Assembly: GCA_019915135.1 (NCBI GenBank)
Contig: JAHLMK010000009.1
Span: forward strand, 1 to 64,000
Origin: Strobilurus pachycystidiatus
Taxonomy: Eukaryota; Basidiomycota; Agaricomycetes; Agaricales; Physalacriaceae
Reading direction: 5' to 3'
Length of the DNA: 64,000 nt
Shown: positions 29,981-42,938 of the stretch, piece by piece
Layout of the letters: each line of letters opens with the position of its first letter
Position numbering within the stretch: position 1 is the first letter of the stretch
Position numbers and translations under genes: made by a program
Notes under the pieces: generated by a model
Told to the model about the DNA's origin: nothing
The model's input: only the letters and a program-made list of their open reading frames with translations
Databases searched by the model: none

Positions 29981-32766
29981 CTCCCGTATTCATGTGATTA
30001 CGCGACTCTGTATATACATAGCGCTTCGGTCTTGAGGTTGTAGTCAATGTTATCAATCAACTCATCCAGAGGACGATCTGACATAGGTGTTTCAGGAATC
30101 ATGTAACGAGTGCATACGATGACTGACGCTACAAACCCAGGCAGGAGCAGAGATCTCACGGCGCAAATAGCTGGCACGTCGAGTCCTCCTCTCGGTGCAT
30201 GGATGTTGCGCAAAACAATGTCGCGTTCAAGTTTCGGGTAATGGACCCCGATGAGAGTCACCGACAGCGCCTCGGGGCTTTGATGTGTCACGCAGAGACG
30301 CCACGATGGGAATAAACGCGCAGCTGTCGATGTTCCCAACGATCCCGAAGGTCAAGGTCACGCGCGCCGTTCCCCTTCCTTCCTTCCTTCCTTCCTTCTT
30401 CCCTCTCGCCATCATCATCCGGGTGTGCTCTCGTATATCTTCAACCGCTTCTCCTCCCTCTGCTACTATTCGTCGCATAGGGACTACATCCCCGGCCAAG
30501 GCATGTTCACTCCACCGACTGTCCCTCCAAGCCGTCCTCAAAACATGGTGCTCCATCCCCTCGCTCTTCAACATCCCGCGCATCGGACTCGGACACTCGT
30601 GCGCATGGACGTCGGATGGGGGTAGTATGGCGGCGGGTGGACATGCAGCGTGAGAGTGCCCCCCGCCATGACTGACTCAAAACAATGAATTTTTGCGAAG
30701 CCAGACAGGAGGGGACGATGCGGCGGCCGGGGTGAAGAAGCGAGCAGCGTGTGTTTACAAACCCTGATCACCCACCCAGCCGTGAAATGGAAGCAAAAGA
30801 CTCGAGCGCCACATTGCTTACTGAATCACAGTCATCCAACACAGTGCGATAATCGGCGTAGTCGCAAATTGCTCATGGCCACTCAGCTCAAGTATTGATC
30901 GTCGCCTTGTATCTCCCGGGGGAATGGCCGCTGATGAATCGCACCGTGCCTTCGAGTCCATATGATCTTCGAGTGGCACCACGCCAGTGCGTCACAGAAT
31001 CGCGTGTTATTCTGGTGGCGGTGTATGAGAAGCTTGTCAATTCAACCCCAGTGGAAATCCTAAGCCTAGATGCGAGTAAGTATCCCGAGTGTAGTAGACG
31101 AAAGAAGCAAGAATGTTTTAGAGGTTGTCGAGAATGAAAGGGTCACTTGGTCGTTTTGACTCGTACGTGGCAGGTAAGTACACAGATGACGCGTCTAATT
31201 TTGCGGGCGCCGGCTCAGGCAATGGGTTCAGAGGCATGCGACCGGCATTGGTTGGATATGGGTATGCATACTACATCCTGCAGATCTTCTCGGTAGTACT
31301 CAAGAAATTCATTCAAATTGAAATCGTGCGCCTACTGTACCAGAGCATCTATCCTCCTCAGCATCAGTCATCTAATCTCTTCTGCCAGACCGAGGACGAG
31401 GATCGTCGGGTTGCGTCAGAAAACACCCGCTTTATTTCCACTGGGAGTTAATCCTTGGTCCTGCGAGTCAACGGCTGACATTCCTCAGGCGGCCCAACCA
31501 TAAGCCGCTCGTCTGCATGGGTGAGGTGTCATAGCTGCCTCCAACCAAAAGTACGGCATGAGGGGACTGGCAGGTGCTGTGGCAGGGAGTTGGTACCTCC
31601 GGGCGAATCAACTTAAGCTAATAACACACTCAGTTAAGAGATGAATGACTTACGGGCGATTCGAAGAGGAGAAGTAGTCAAAACGAATAATAGTGGCGGC
31701 GCGTTGGGGAGCAAGCAGCGTGAAGTACCGACCCCCGGCTTAAAGAAAACACCCAGCAGCGACGAGAGATGGTGACTTCCCGTTTGCGACTCGGATCAGA
31801 TCTCGGCGTCGTGATCATTCACACAAAGCCCAAAACACCACCAACATCTGGACCCACGATCCGGACTCGCTGCCGACGAGCTGGATGGGTTCCCTAGTTG
31901 CGTTCGTCAGTCGGGAGAGAGAGACACCATCGCCGGGATTGGGAAGCCGTCACAGGAGCGAGCGCGTCGGGGATGCACTACAAACCCTCGGCATTCGAAG
32001 AAATCACCCTACATAACTTAGCACCGACGAGAAGCGGTGGCTTCTAGTTGACGAAAAGGAGTCGTGGCTATGGGTGAAAAGGAGATGGTGAAGGAGAAGG
32101 AGAAGAAATGGCGGAGCGAAGTGCCAGCCAGTGGGAGCTTGCATTCACACGACATCCAATGCCATGCGAACGCCAACGTTGTCAGAATTTCCTGGACCCA
32201 CAATTTCCTGTCCTGCGAACACCAACCGGAGGAAAGTGACGCGGGATGGCGGCATCGGAAAAACCTATCCATGGTCGTGTGACCCTGGTGTGACCATCAA
32301 TCATTGTCACTAAATACACGGGTGACGGCACGGACCCTGCAGCCTCAGGATCCATCATCTATTGAATCTATGTAAAGCACACCGATCATGCCAAGAGATA
32401 AGAGCAGCGCGCAAAGAGAACGCACAAGGTCTGCGCGCAACGATAGCCACACGACGACGTTGGGCGTATCGTACTCGCCCGCTGTGGAAGCGGATCAATT
32501 TTTCATGTTGATCTGACGATCTGCTCCCCATGGCCAGCCCTGGGCCAGCCCGTGGCGAAGCATCATCGTAAACGAACGGGGCAGACGACGACGACGCCCA
32601 CTCTCGCAGCGACCGCCGTCGTCTTGGACGTCCACGTCGCAGCATGTCCACGTTCCCGCCTCATGTCTGCTCTGAAACGGGGGATGCATCAAGGTAACCG
32701 CACGGAATATGCGAGGCGCCCTCTATATCATCGACGCACATCGTTGATGGCCTCTATCTACCCTCC
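29981..32766. other. No confident gene in 2.8 kb
   Basis: Contains a CTTC microsatellite near 30375-30400 and short frames on both strands. The plus frame 31125-31451 is the longest with an ATG but shows no recognisable protein. Confidence 0.4.
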
Positions 32767-33555
32767 ATGCCAGCGCTCCCCTTCCCGTACTGCAGGACAG
32801 ACACCCCGGCTGCGGTGCAGCTCCTCCTGTGCCTCCTGCTTATCGCGGACATCCTCGTCCGTCTGCTCATATGGCACTCCAAGGGTGCGGTCCAGCGTCC
32901 ACACCCACCCAGGAAAGCTAACCGAGATGATCTTCCAGTGGCGTCCGCGTCCGCATGCATCCATCACACCATCATCAAGCCCAGCGCCCTTCTTCCCTTT
33001 TCCTCCCACACATCACACCTCGAAAAACGGCTCTCCCGCGCCGCCGCCTTTGCCCACTTTGCGGACCGGGTCGTCCTGTGCAACAAGATCTGGGCGCAGC
33101 ACGCGCTCATCACGCGCCTCCACCGCGCCTTGCACTCCACGACGCTCAAGGCGTTCTGCGACAGGGTCGTTCTGGAGAACCTTGTGTGGGAGCAGAAGAG
33201 CCTCGTGTGTGAACAGAGGATCCTCGTTTGTAAAGTGGAGGCTTTGAGCAAGGAGAAGGAGACGCTGACGAGGGAGAAGGAGATGCTGAAGCGCGGGCGC
33301 GTGAAGAGCATCGTGGGGATGGCAAAGACGCTGGCGGGCAAGGGGCGCGTGATCAGGGAGCTGGAAGGCGAGGTGCGGCGGACCGCTCGCCGCGATGTCG
33401 TGCACGAGCCTTCCCACCGGGCAGGTGATGTCGCCTTGGACGAGCTCAGACGGGAGAACGCCACCCTGAAAGACCAAGTCGCGTCGTACGAACGCCTCAT
33501 CGACGGTCTCTGGCGGGACTTGCAGAAGCCGAAGCTCGATTCGCCCGTCGCTTGA
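32767..33555 (+). CDS. Putative membrane-anchored coiled-coil protein (262 aa)
   Basis: Single open frame from ATG 32767. A hydrophobic segment at residues about 15-40 (AAVQLLLCLLLIADILVRLL) could be a membrane anchor. The segment at about 45-85 could instead be an unrecognised intron. Residues about 90-150 carry two similar helical units (FADRVVLCNKIWAQHALI and FCDRVVLENLVWEQKSLV). Residues 150-255 are a heptad-like charged helix (KEKETLTREKEMLKR), ending LIDGLWRDLQKP. No known family is recognised. Decayed copies of its 3' end follow at 33556-34745. Confidence 0.6.
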   Translation: MPALPFPYCRTDTPAAVQLLLCLLLIADILVRLLIWHSKGAVQRPHPPRKANRDDLPVASASACIHHTIIKPSALLPFSSHTSHLEKRLSRAAAFAHFADRVVLCNKIWAQHALITRLHRALHSTTLKAFCDRVVLENLVWEQKSLVCEQRILVCKVEALSKEKETLTREKEMLKRGRVKSIVGMAKTLAGKGRVIRELEGEVRRTARRDVVHEPSHRAGDVALDELRRENATLKDQVASYERLIDGLWRDLQKPKLDSPVA

Positions 33556-34745
33556 CGTCTCCGTTGCCGGCACGCTCGTCGCTTGATTCCTTCCATCCAT
33601 ATTTATCACGCTAAGTTATTATAATCGTCGTCGTCGTCGTTGTACTCTATGTAACCTTGTATAGTGTTCGCTTGAGCCCACCGGTTTCCGCGCGAAGCAA
33701 CGTGTGGATTATGGTATCCCGAAGAAGCAGCTAGGATAAGGTAACCAGATCGTACGCCAGTGCGCGTCCGAGGACTTCATCTTTGCCGACGATGGAGGAT
33801 GCAGCAGACGTGTGAGCGAGTCGTCCCAAGCTTCATTCGCCCGTCAGTCGATTCCTTTGCCTATATTCATCGTGCCGACTTGTTGTGTCCTATGCATTCG
33901 CTCCAGCTCCATCATCCTCCCTGAGAAGCTGGAAGCTTCGACCTAGGCCCATGAAACACTGAATCGCGTACATCACCTCTTCGCGTCCCCATGAGCGACT
34001 TTAATGAAGAGGACGTGATCTTGTGCGCAGCGGCGCGTGAGTGATGGGGATTACATAGTATTGATTGATCTTCGTCCTTCCTTCCTTTCCTCGACGTTGT
34101 TGTATTCTATGTACCTCTGTCACTGTGCAGTGTTCTCTCCGGAAAGCTCATCTTGACCTGGTGCCTGCATATCTCTCGGCCGTGTTCCGTGCGGGAACGA
34201 AGAGACGAGGAAACTTATTATAATTACCAAAGAAGCAGTTGAACCTAGCGGTGAGCCTGCGAACGACTAGTTATATACGCACATATCTCGGCAGTCAAAG
34301 GTAGGTAAGACAGAGCTTCTCGTACCATCTCCGTCGACCGAGCGCCCGCTCGCAAACATTCCTTTGCCCCGCCCAGTCATGATCACCCGCCATTGAGATG
34401 AAGAGAACGAAAGCCCGTTCACCGGGCCCGTGACGTCGTGCACGCGGATGTGCTGCGTACGTGGTCAGACGGGTGGGCCGTACGAGCGCCTCATGGCGGG
34501 ACCTGCAGAATTCGAAGGTTGATTGATCCTCTTCCTTCCTTTCCTCACGTTATTGTTGTCTTCTATGTACCTCTGTATAGTGTTCCCTCGAGTCCACTTC
34601 GTCTCGACCTGGTGCCTGACATCTTTCGTTTCGATGGATAATGAGTACCTCCCGGCCGTTCTGCGCGCGCCACCGCGCGGATGATAGAGAAGCACACGCT
34701 TTCCGACATATGTCAGGTCACCGAAGAAGCGGGACGCTATCGCCA
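33556..34745 (+). repeat. Decayed tandem copies of the 3' end of the coiled-coil gene
   Basis: The 3' flank of the gene (GTTGTACTCTATGTAACCTTG, then TATAGTGTTC, then a CGCG-rich stretch, then GAAGAAGCAG) is repeated at about 34095-34245 and about 34548-34745. Each is preceded by scraps of the coding end, most clearly at 34425-34520 (GACGTCGTGCACG, then GTACGAGCGCCTCATGGCGG, then GACCTGCAGAA against the gene's GGGACTTGCAGAAG). The copies have lost the reading frame. Confidence 0.7.
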
Positions 34746-35385
34746 ATCCTACGCCATATTGTTAGAAAATGATCACTTTCAGGGACGCATGGTACATCAT
34801 GTGGCGTCTTCTGGCCACGAGTTCTCCGAGTCTACCACCCACATCATACATGTTGTTGTCGAGTCTAACACAAGGAGCATGCGCCCTCTCACTAGCCTTG
34901 AGAATTGCTTATGATTCGGCGGCAGAGCAAAGTCTCTCAGGAACCAACACGATCGCGATCGCGATTGTGGCTGTGAAATTCCAATTTTCCACTTTCCTTC
35001 CTACCTCCATGGTCTATTTATGTACATGTCCACATTGTTCCTCAATGCCGTGAGGTACATACCCACTTCAAGTGCCCACACGGAACATTCACGCTGTGAC
35101 AGTGTTTCGTCCAGGTCCAGACCACGCGATCCGGGTACACACTTGATGGGGGACAGGAAGGGATGGACATTGGACGGGGGCACTTATCGTGGAATACAAT
35201 TAAGAATATCAACTCCACGCTATCGGGCCCTTTCGACATCGCCATACTGATAGGCGAATGCGCTCCGGTGACGCTGGACACTTATCACCATATGGTGCAC
35301 ATGTCGCAGCACCAGGCAGTGATACTTAAACGACCGCATCCCAGTGGGTCGTGCTCCCCGGGCATCCTCCACCTTCTTGATCCTG

Positions 35386-38300
35386 ATGGCGGCGGAACTG
35401 CACTACCGAGCTGAAGGCGCGAACGCTGTCCTCGCTGACGATGCCTATGTCGCTCCGTCCATGCTCAAGGACTTTGTCAACGAGAAGTCCTCCGGTGGCG
35501 TGGACGACAAGATCGACGTCGAAGACTCGCGCGACAGCCACAGCAAAGAGAAGCGGTCGTCGCCCGACGACGAGTTCGACGATCACGATTTGGACGCCAA
35601 GGGTCAGCCTTACTTACACCTATCTCTATTTTTCTGTCGCTGACTCGACCTCCAGGCGACGACAATGATCCGGCGTACAGCGTTCTTCCGCAGATCGTCC
35701 GCGAACTGTGCGACTTTGACGACGACCCCACCTTGCCCGTCCTGACGTGGCGGTTCTACGTCCTCTCCGCTGTCTTCACGGCCCTCGGCGCCTGGCTCAC
35801 CCAGATGGGTTTCTTCCGCGTGCGTCCGGGCGTCTTTTTGATAGTAATGAGTCTGAGCGCTGATCCTTTTGTGTTGTGTGACAGACGACCTACATTCCCT
35901 ACTCGAGTGCGTAACGTCTCTCCCTTCCCACGTCCACATGCCATCTGACACCGTGATTTTTTGACAGTCTACTTCGTCCAGATCGCTGCCCTGTACGTGG
36001 GCCGCTTCCTCGCCGCGAGTCTCCCGGAGAAGGAGGTTGGCTTTGGTCGTTTCAAGTTCCAGCTTAACCCCGGTGATTTCAACGTCAAGGAGCATATCGC
36101 TATCGTCCTCGCGTATGTGTTCCATTCCCTCATGTTCCCACCTTATAATGATTGCTTGCATGTAGCGCCAACACCGGAGCGACGAATAACTTGGGTGACT
36201 ACGTCCTCGCTCCGCTACAGGTCTTCTACGACGCGCCCATGAACGGATGGCTCGCGATTCTCTTCATGTGGTCCGCCGTCTTCCTTGGCTTCTCCTTTGC
36301 GTCTGTCGCGCGGGTTTTCCTAATCGAGAACCCGACCACGATGTTCCCTTTGAGTGCGCTACCGCTCCTCTTTTTGCTGATTCGCGGTTTATTGACAGTC
36401 CAACAGCGCTGCAGCAAGCCGCCGTCTTCAAGGCCATGCGCGGCACGCTGACCTCCGGCACGAAGACCTCATCCAAGCAGATGCGTGTCTTCTGGTACGG
36501 CATCCTCGTCGTCTTCGTGTGGCAGTTCCTTCCCGAGGTGGGTGGCTATCCCGTCCTTTCGATCATTCATTGACTGACTGACGCCCGTTGACAGTACGTC
36601 TTCCCCTTCACATCCTCGCTCGCGCTCCTTTGCTGGTTCACGCGCAACCCCACCGCCCAATTCCTCGGCTCGGGGCTCGGCGGCGCCGGCATCCTCAACT
36701 TCACCCTCGACTGGTCCAACATCGGCTCCACTTTCGTGTACTACCCCTACTGGACGCAGATAAATATCTTCGCCGCCGGCATAATCGGCGCGTGGATCCT
36801 CGTCCCCGTGGGCCACCTCACCGGCGTGTGGCAATCCGACATCTACCCCATGCAGAGCCAGTCCCTTTTGTTGCGGAATGGGAGCAGGTACCCGACGGCC
36901 AAGCTGATGAACCCCGACTACACGCTGAATGTTACGTTCTTCGACGAGATCGGCCCCCCGATGATGAGCGCGCAGCTCCGATGGGCTTGTCAGTAGTTCT
37001 ACTTCGCCGCCTGCAATCCGCGCTGATGTGATGTGTATGTAGACTTCTTCTCGTACGTTGCCTACGTCGGCTCCTTTGTCGGATGCGCACTCTTCCAGGG
37101 TCCCACCATCTGGCGGACCTTCCAGGAGCAGCGTAAGTCGAAGACGCCTCACAATGATAAGGTCCGATCCCGATCCCTTTCCTTTCCGCTTTCATTCCAT
37201 GCTCATTGTTTGCAGCTTACGCAAATCATCCGCCGCTACCCTGCAATCCCTCTGTGGTGGAACCTCGCGCTGTTCCTCCCGTCGTTCGTCATCCTCATCA
37301 TTTTGACTGCCAAGGGGGTTTGTAAGTCTTAAATCACCCGTCAATTGTCTGGATCCCGGTGTTGATTAAGACTCAGTGTACATGCCCATCTACATGCTCT
37401 TCATCGGCGTGGCTATCGGTGGTCTGATTGTCATACCTATGGGTAAGTACTCCCTCAGCTTCAAAGGATCCTCGCTCTGACGGTCACTCATTTTCGCAGG
37501 ATACATCTACGCCGTATCTGGCTACGGGATGTCGGTCGGGTACTTTAACGAACTGTTCTACGGTTATGCCATCAACGCCGGAGGCTCCCGTCATCCCATC
37601 GGAGCACTCAGTTACCGTGTCATCTCTGGACAGTGTATGTTCAAGCCCGCTCTTCACCGTGCGCAGAAGGCTCATCTTTCACATAGGCTGGTACGAGGCC
37701 CAGTCCATGCTTTCCGATATGAAGCTGTAAGTCGCTGTTCTCGTGGGACATTGTAACGGCTCGCTCAATACTTCGCACAGTGGCCACTACTACCACATCC
37801 CCCCGCGTTCCGTCCTGCTCGCCCAAGTTTGGGGTATCCTTGTTGGCGTTCCTGTCAAGTACGTGCCTAGTCCCACGTAGCCGCCCAGCGTCTGATGTGG
37901 TCTCGTACTTTAGCTACGCTACCATCCTCTGGGTCTGCAACACCAAGGGCGCCATCCTTACCGGAGCGGAGAAGGATCCCAACAACCAGTGGACCGGTTC
38001 AACGGTCATCTCCTTGAACAACCAGAGCATCTCCTTCGCTCTCGTCGGACCGAAGCGGTTGTTTAACGATCCCATCTACTCGCCTATGGTGCGTCTATCG
38101 ACTGACATTCCGAAGTCACAAGAAGGTGTCTTACTTTGTTTGTGTAGCTGTACGGGTTCTTGGTCGGCGCCGTGGCGCCTGTTGTCCTTTACCTCGCCCA
38201 CCGCCTCCGACCCAAGTGGGGCTTCAACCGTGTCAGTGTCCCCATCTTCGCTGACTCCTTCGAGAACATGTAAGTCCCGTCATGGATGGAGGTAGTGTCA

Positions 38301-38761
38301 TCCGCTAACGCTGCCGTTCCTACAGCTACGTATACATCAGCAACTTCTTCTTCACCTGGTTCATCCTCGGAACGATCAACAACCTGTACTTCAAGCGCTG
38401 TATGTCTTGTCTCCTTTATACGCCTTGTACAACGACTGACTCGTCCCGTCCCTAACAGACAGGTACAACTTCTGGAAGAAGTACGCGTATATCGCCGGAG
38501 CTGCAGCTGATACTGGCTACAACTTGTGCGTCCATTACGAACTTTTTCCGCATCGGATCGCTCACTGACTTGATCCGTCACAGCAACATGCTTATCATCT
38601 TCATCGCATTCAGTGCGGCGAAGGTCGTTACCATGCCAACATGGTGGGGTAACAATCCTGACTCGGTCGAGCGCTGTACGTCTTTTCCCCCGTGTTCTCT
38701 GGACCAGCCACTCATTCTCCACGCAGGCTTCTATCCCTCAACCGGCAAGCTAGCCGCATAG
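35386..38761 (+). CDS. Oligopeptide transporter, OPT family (789 aa, 19 exons)
   Basis: Exons: 35386-35602, 35656-35819, 35885-35906, 35968-36112, 36166-36353, 36407-36537, 36595-36988, 37043-37161, 37216-37321, 37377-37442, 37500-37634, 37687-37726, 37781-37858, 37914-38088, 38148-38269, 38326-38399, 38459-38525, 38584-38675, 38727-38761. All introns are GT-AG and the phase closes. The N-terminus is acidic and cytosolic-type; about a dozen or more hydrophobic segments follow. OPT signatures include FQLNPGDFNVKEHIAIVLA, NTGATNNLGDYVL, WTQINIFAAGIIGAWILVPV and KLGHYYHIPPRSVLLAQVWG. Such proteins import small peptides, or glutathione/metal conjugates, with protons across the plasma membrane. 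The substrate cannot be told. It converges with the UbiA pseudogene. Confidence 0.93.
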
Positions 38762-39459
38762 GCGTGGGTTAATAATATTACCTCGCTTTTTCACAGTTTC
38801 CTGGGTAGTTGTAAATGTTACTTTTATCGGTAATGGGTATCTGTACGAATTTGTAAACGTCTAGTGCGGAAATAAACCACGACAGCATGATGTAGAATGA
38901 AAGAGATAGAGTGAGCGTTCCCGGGCTACAACAGTCTGCCCTCACAGTTCGACTTGGGGGTGCCGTTGACAGAGTACTAAACACACAAAGACCACTAACG
39001 CGGCGTAACGCCACATTACTTTTTGCGTCATCATACTGAAGGTTTGCTACCTTGTGCCTCGTCATCTCCGTCAGGACGGGCAGTTGCGACAGTCGCTCCA
39101 CGACCTACGCAGAACCTGATAATGAATGACGGGAAAATTGAGCAGCCACCGCCACACTTTCTTCATCGTATCGGTGACATCAGTCTGGTCCTATCTTTTC
39201 TGTAATGACCTACGTCGTCTTTCGAACTTGACAGGCAGGAACGCAAGGCGTATCGTGGCTCGTTGTCCACGGGATAAGGTGGTCGCACCCAAGAAAAAAA
39301 TGACGAGAGATTGGATCCACATGTAGTCGATGTGTTTAAGATTAACAAGTCGCCCACCGTCATACAACACAACAACACATAAGGAGATGTATTTCAAGCG
39401 TCAGCAGGTAGGGTATATGTAGCGTATGATGGGTATAAGTACAATAAGCAATGCATCAT
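38762..39459. other. Intergenic, nothing recognised
   Basis: Convergent spacer between the transporter (plus) and the UbiA pseudogene (minus). Short frames only. Confidence 0.5.
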
Positions 39460-40755
39460 TCACATCAGCAGTGGAATTCCCAGCGAAAGTCTATGTATAA
39501 CAGCGTCGGCAACGAGTCCAGCGAGAATGGTATGCCCAATGGTAGGAGTGAGAAGGAAGAATGACATGCATTCCTCAGGATTATCGATGTCGGTAATGAG
39601 CAAGTTCTTGAGTAAAATCCAGACCGAAATAGCAACAGCAATGAAGTACGTGGTACCATGGCCGGCAATGTATCCACCGTAGAGCATGAACACACCGAAG
39701 CCGAGTGTAGTAGCGGCGCAGAAGGGCCTAGTATACGAGTCGAGAAATATGGCGAGCGAACGCATCCCAATCTGCACGTCATCTACTTTGTCCTGTGACA
39801 CTGGTAAATACTATTTAAGCTGGGAGCGAAACACAAATCACTGACCTGATGCTGATACACGGTCTCGTAAGTGATCGTCCACAAGATGGTACCTATGTAC
39901 ACAGGTACAAGCGCCTCGGACGCGACGCAACACTCCTTTGTGAGGTCAGCCCAGCCTATGAAGACTCCGATGTTGAACATGAGACCCTGAACGAGCTCAG
40001 TGAGCGAATAGAGCAAAAGCTTTCAGGAGGGGACAGACCAGTGGGACGGGGGCGAAGCTTGTCCAGCGCTTGCACGTGGGATAGATGATATACAGTGGCC
40101 ACACTTGCATCGAGATGGCGAGACTAAAGTAACCATTCTCCTCAGTGGCGTCGACTTGTATGGAGAGGTTAACTTACGCTTCAGGGCTTAGTAGACGACA
40201 TGCCAAGGTCACACCTATGACGACTTGGCAGGCGAAAAAAAGCCATGCACGCTCTATCGATATCGCTCCTCTGGGCAGCGCTCGCAGTCGTGTGCGTTCG
40301 ACTTTGGCATCAATGTCGTAGTCCAGGATATCATCGATGGTCATGATCTACTAAGCGATGAGGGAGGCTGGCATAGCAAGGTGGTCCGGATACGTACTAC
40401 ACATTTCACGGCGACAGACAGAAGAAGGTACCCTGCAGTGCGGTGGAGCGCATCAAGACCGGTAATATCTGACTGAGCATGATATACCATCGCTACTGAC
40501 CATGCTAGCGACAGAGTATCAACATTAAGTAAAATCGGATATCCTCAACACAGACTCAGACTCACCCATTGGCACAAAGATGGAAGCGCATCCCATCCCA
40601 TTCTAAAGCCGACATAGTTCCCAACAGGCTTGGAGTTCGACGGTCGTCGGAATCGCGTAGAGCTTTCGGAAGGAGAAGACGTTGGAGGAGACCTTCCTAC
40701 CCAACTTCGTGGTGGGGGAAGCGAGGTGTTTAGATGCAAGGCTACAAGGATTCAT
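39460..40755 (-). pseudogene. UbiA-family prenyltransferase with an in-frame stop in exon 1
   Basis: Six exons: 40755-40566, 40504-40398, 40347-40178, 40123-40039, 39986-39846, 39792-39460. Boundaries and phases are identical to the intact paralogue at 42939-44234, and 341 codons would be read but for a TAG at 40605-40603. There the paralogue has CAA (CRLQNGMG against CRL-stop-NGMG). Both prenyltransferase Asp motifs remain: MTIDDILDYDIDAKVER and QDKVDDVQIGMRSLA. The following membrane segments and the C-terminus are intact. An ATG two codons after the stop could start a shortened protein that keeps both motifs, so it may not be fully dead. The family transfers prenyl chains to aromatic acceptors in membranes. 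Confidence 0.85.
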
Positions 40756-41721
40756 CGAATGCTAGTGAGATGTGGAGTGAGTCTGTGGTGAGCTTCAATC
40801 GCGAGGCACTTCATTATATACTGACAACCAGCGGCGAATAGTCATGAATGCCGTAGTATTCTGAGCAAAGGCGTTGTGCATCACGCTCCGGCGGCCCGCT
40901 CCAGAATCATGCGTCCTAGACATCGATGAGATCCAACTCAAAGAGATGTGTAGTCATCTCTCACCGGGCCATGAATTGAATCGCCGCAGGATCTCCATTC
41001 AAATGTCATTAAGATAAGTGGTGTTCTAGACCCATTGTCACGCATTGGTTACGCCCGCCTCCACGTGTTAGAGCCTTGGGAACTTTCAAAGAGCAGTGAA
41101 TAGAGCATGAGATGGAGACGACCGTACAGGAGAACTTCGAGGTCGTTCAGCGTAGTACTGTTGGAGCGCGAATGAGGATGACAAGTTGACGCTAGCTTGC
41201 GGAAGCGGTCAGATGCATGATTCTCATCACTGTTTCATCCCGTCTTCAGTGTGACGTCTGTGCGGCTTAGTGACTTCGGCTTCAAGAGAACGAGCAGAGC
41301 AGGTGGTGGCACACGCAGGCTTCCGTAGCGCGTGCGGCGCAAGTGCGCCGCTGGGTGTCAGCACCACAACACTGACACATCAAAGGACACAAAAACTCGC
41401 GTACATGTTGGTAGTGGTTGATTAGGCTCTGACAATGAGCTCGACATGACGGTCCGAAGCAAAGCGAGAAACAGGGCCGTCACGGTAAGAGCGGGAATCG
41501 CCGGGCTGACGCATACGGGCCCTCAAATTGTTCGCATGTAACTAGCTTTCGCTTCCAATGCGCCTTCACGTAGATTGACGTTCGTATGGTTCTACGCCAC
41601 ACCCTTCGCATCACTGACACTTGCATCAAATCATAGTGGCCTGAATGGCGGGATATATGAAGGTAAGGAGATTTTAGGATGCAGATCATGCGACTCGGAG
41701 GAAGGAGGACCAAGAAAACTT
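40756..41721. other. Intergenic, nothing recognised
   Basis: Sequence upstream of the UbiA pseudogene up to the hAT-type element. No supported gene. Confidence 0.5.
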
Positions 41722-42269
41722 TAAGGCTCTGTGAGGAATTAATTGACCTGTTAATAACATGACGTGAATATATACCGCCTCAGAACCCACTTTTTCACGT
41801 AGTTATTAACATAATTTCTCACATTATGTAAATACCCTCCCAAGTGGTCAAAAACTGCATTTCTCGGCCCAACAACGCTCCAGGAGCAACAGGGAGGTTA
41901 TAACAAGGAGGCTATGGTGGGTATCATCATCATAGCAGTCAACACAAACATGGTCGGCGTTGGGTGGTTGCACTTCCACAGATGACCGGAAACTGCCGTA
42001 CTGTGCCGCAGATTCGGCACAGATAGATGCTGCAGTGCCGAGGGCCCAAGACAGCTGAAGTCTTTCACACCAAGTTTACAACCAAATTTAGTCAACTTAT
42101 GTTGCCAACAGGTCATGAAATTGGCTTGGCCGTACATGGTCTTGAATCCATTTCTCACATATTCTAACATGGCCGTTTTGGCCCTCATGCTAATAACATG
42201 TTATTAACATGTTAATAACAGTGTGAATATTCACATGTGAGGAAAAACCTCATTCCTCACAGAGCCTTA
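41722..42269. mobile_element. hAT-type MITE, family 2 (548 bp)
   Basis: Ends TAAGGCTCTGTGAGGAAT and its complement ATTCCTCACAGAGCCTTA. An 8-bp target duplication GAAAACTT lies at 41714-41721 and 42270-42277. Subterminal TTAATAACATG motifs occur on both sides. A minus-strand frame inside (42188-41898) has no transposase signature. TAAGG ends and an 8-bp duplication fit hAT. Confidence 0.93.
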
Positions 42270-42938
42270 GAAAACTTTATCTGGGAGATCCAACACTGGC
42301 GGGATTCTCGCGAAGGATCACATCACATCCTGTCGACTTCCCGCATTTTCCCAGGATCAAGGATGGGTCGCCCGGTGTTGCCGGCCCTGTCAGTTCGATG
42401 AAAGGTCTACGCCCGCATCCTCATGCACACTGCACATAGAGGCCGCTTCCTCGTGATAAAGGTGTACTTACAGTCAATATCTCACTGAAACGCCGGACGA
42501 TCCGTCAGGTGAGTCTGCCGTCGATCCTGGACTTTGGGAGGAGATATTTCTCAAGGCACTGTGGCGGCGGGCGATAAGGTATTAGACTCTAGTGGACTGC
42601 CGCAGCTCGCTCTCGGCATTCATTCATGTCAAGAGGTGCACACGCAGCTGGGAATCATCATGAGACAGGGGACGAAAGAACCCAGCTATCACATTTCCAA
42701 AGCGCTACATATTGTCGGAAAGATACTCAGCCCGAGATCACGACAGGATCACGAGGCCGTAGTCGAGACTTCGGGTCGTATCCTCCTCTCTCGATCGACT
42801 TTTACCTTGCCACTGAGGCGATCTCGGGTACAGAGTTCACAGAGACGAGTAGACTTTGGGGATACACGAAAGTATACAGGTATACATCGGCAGTAATACA
42901 ATGTGATACATGTCCAAATTAGACTGCTTCATTTATAT

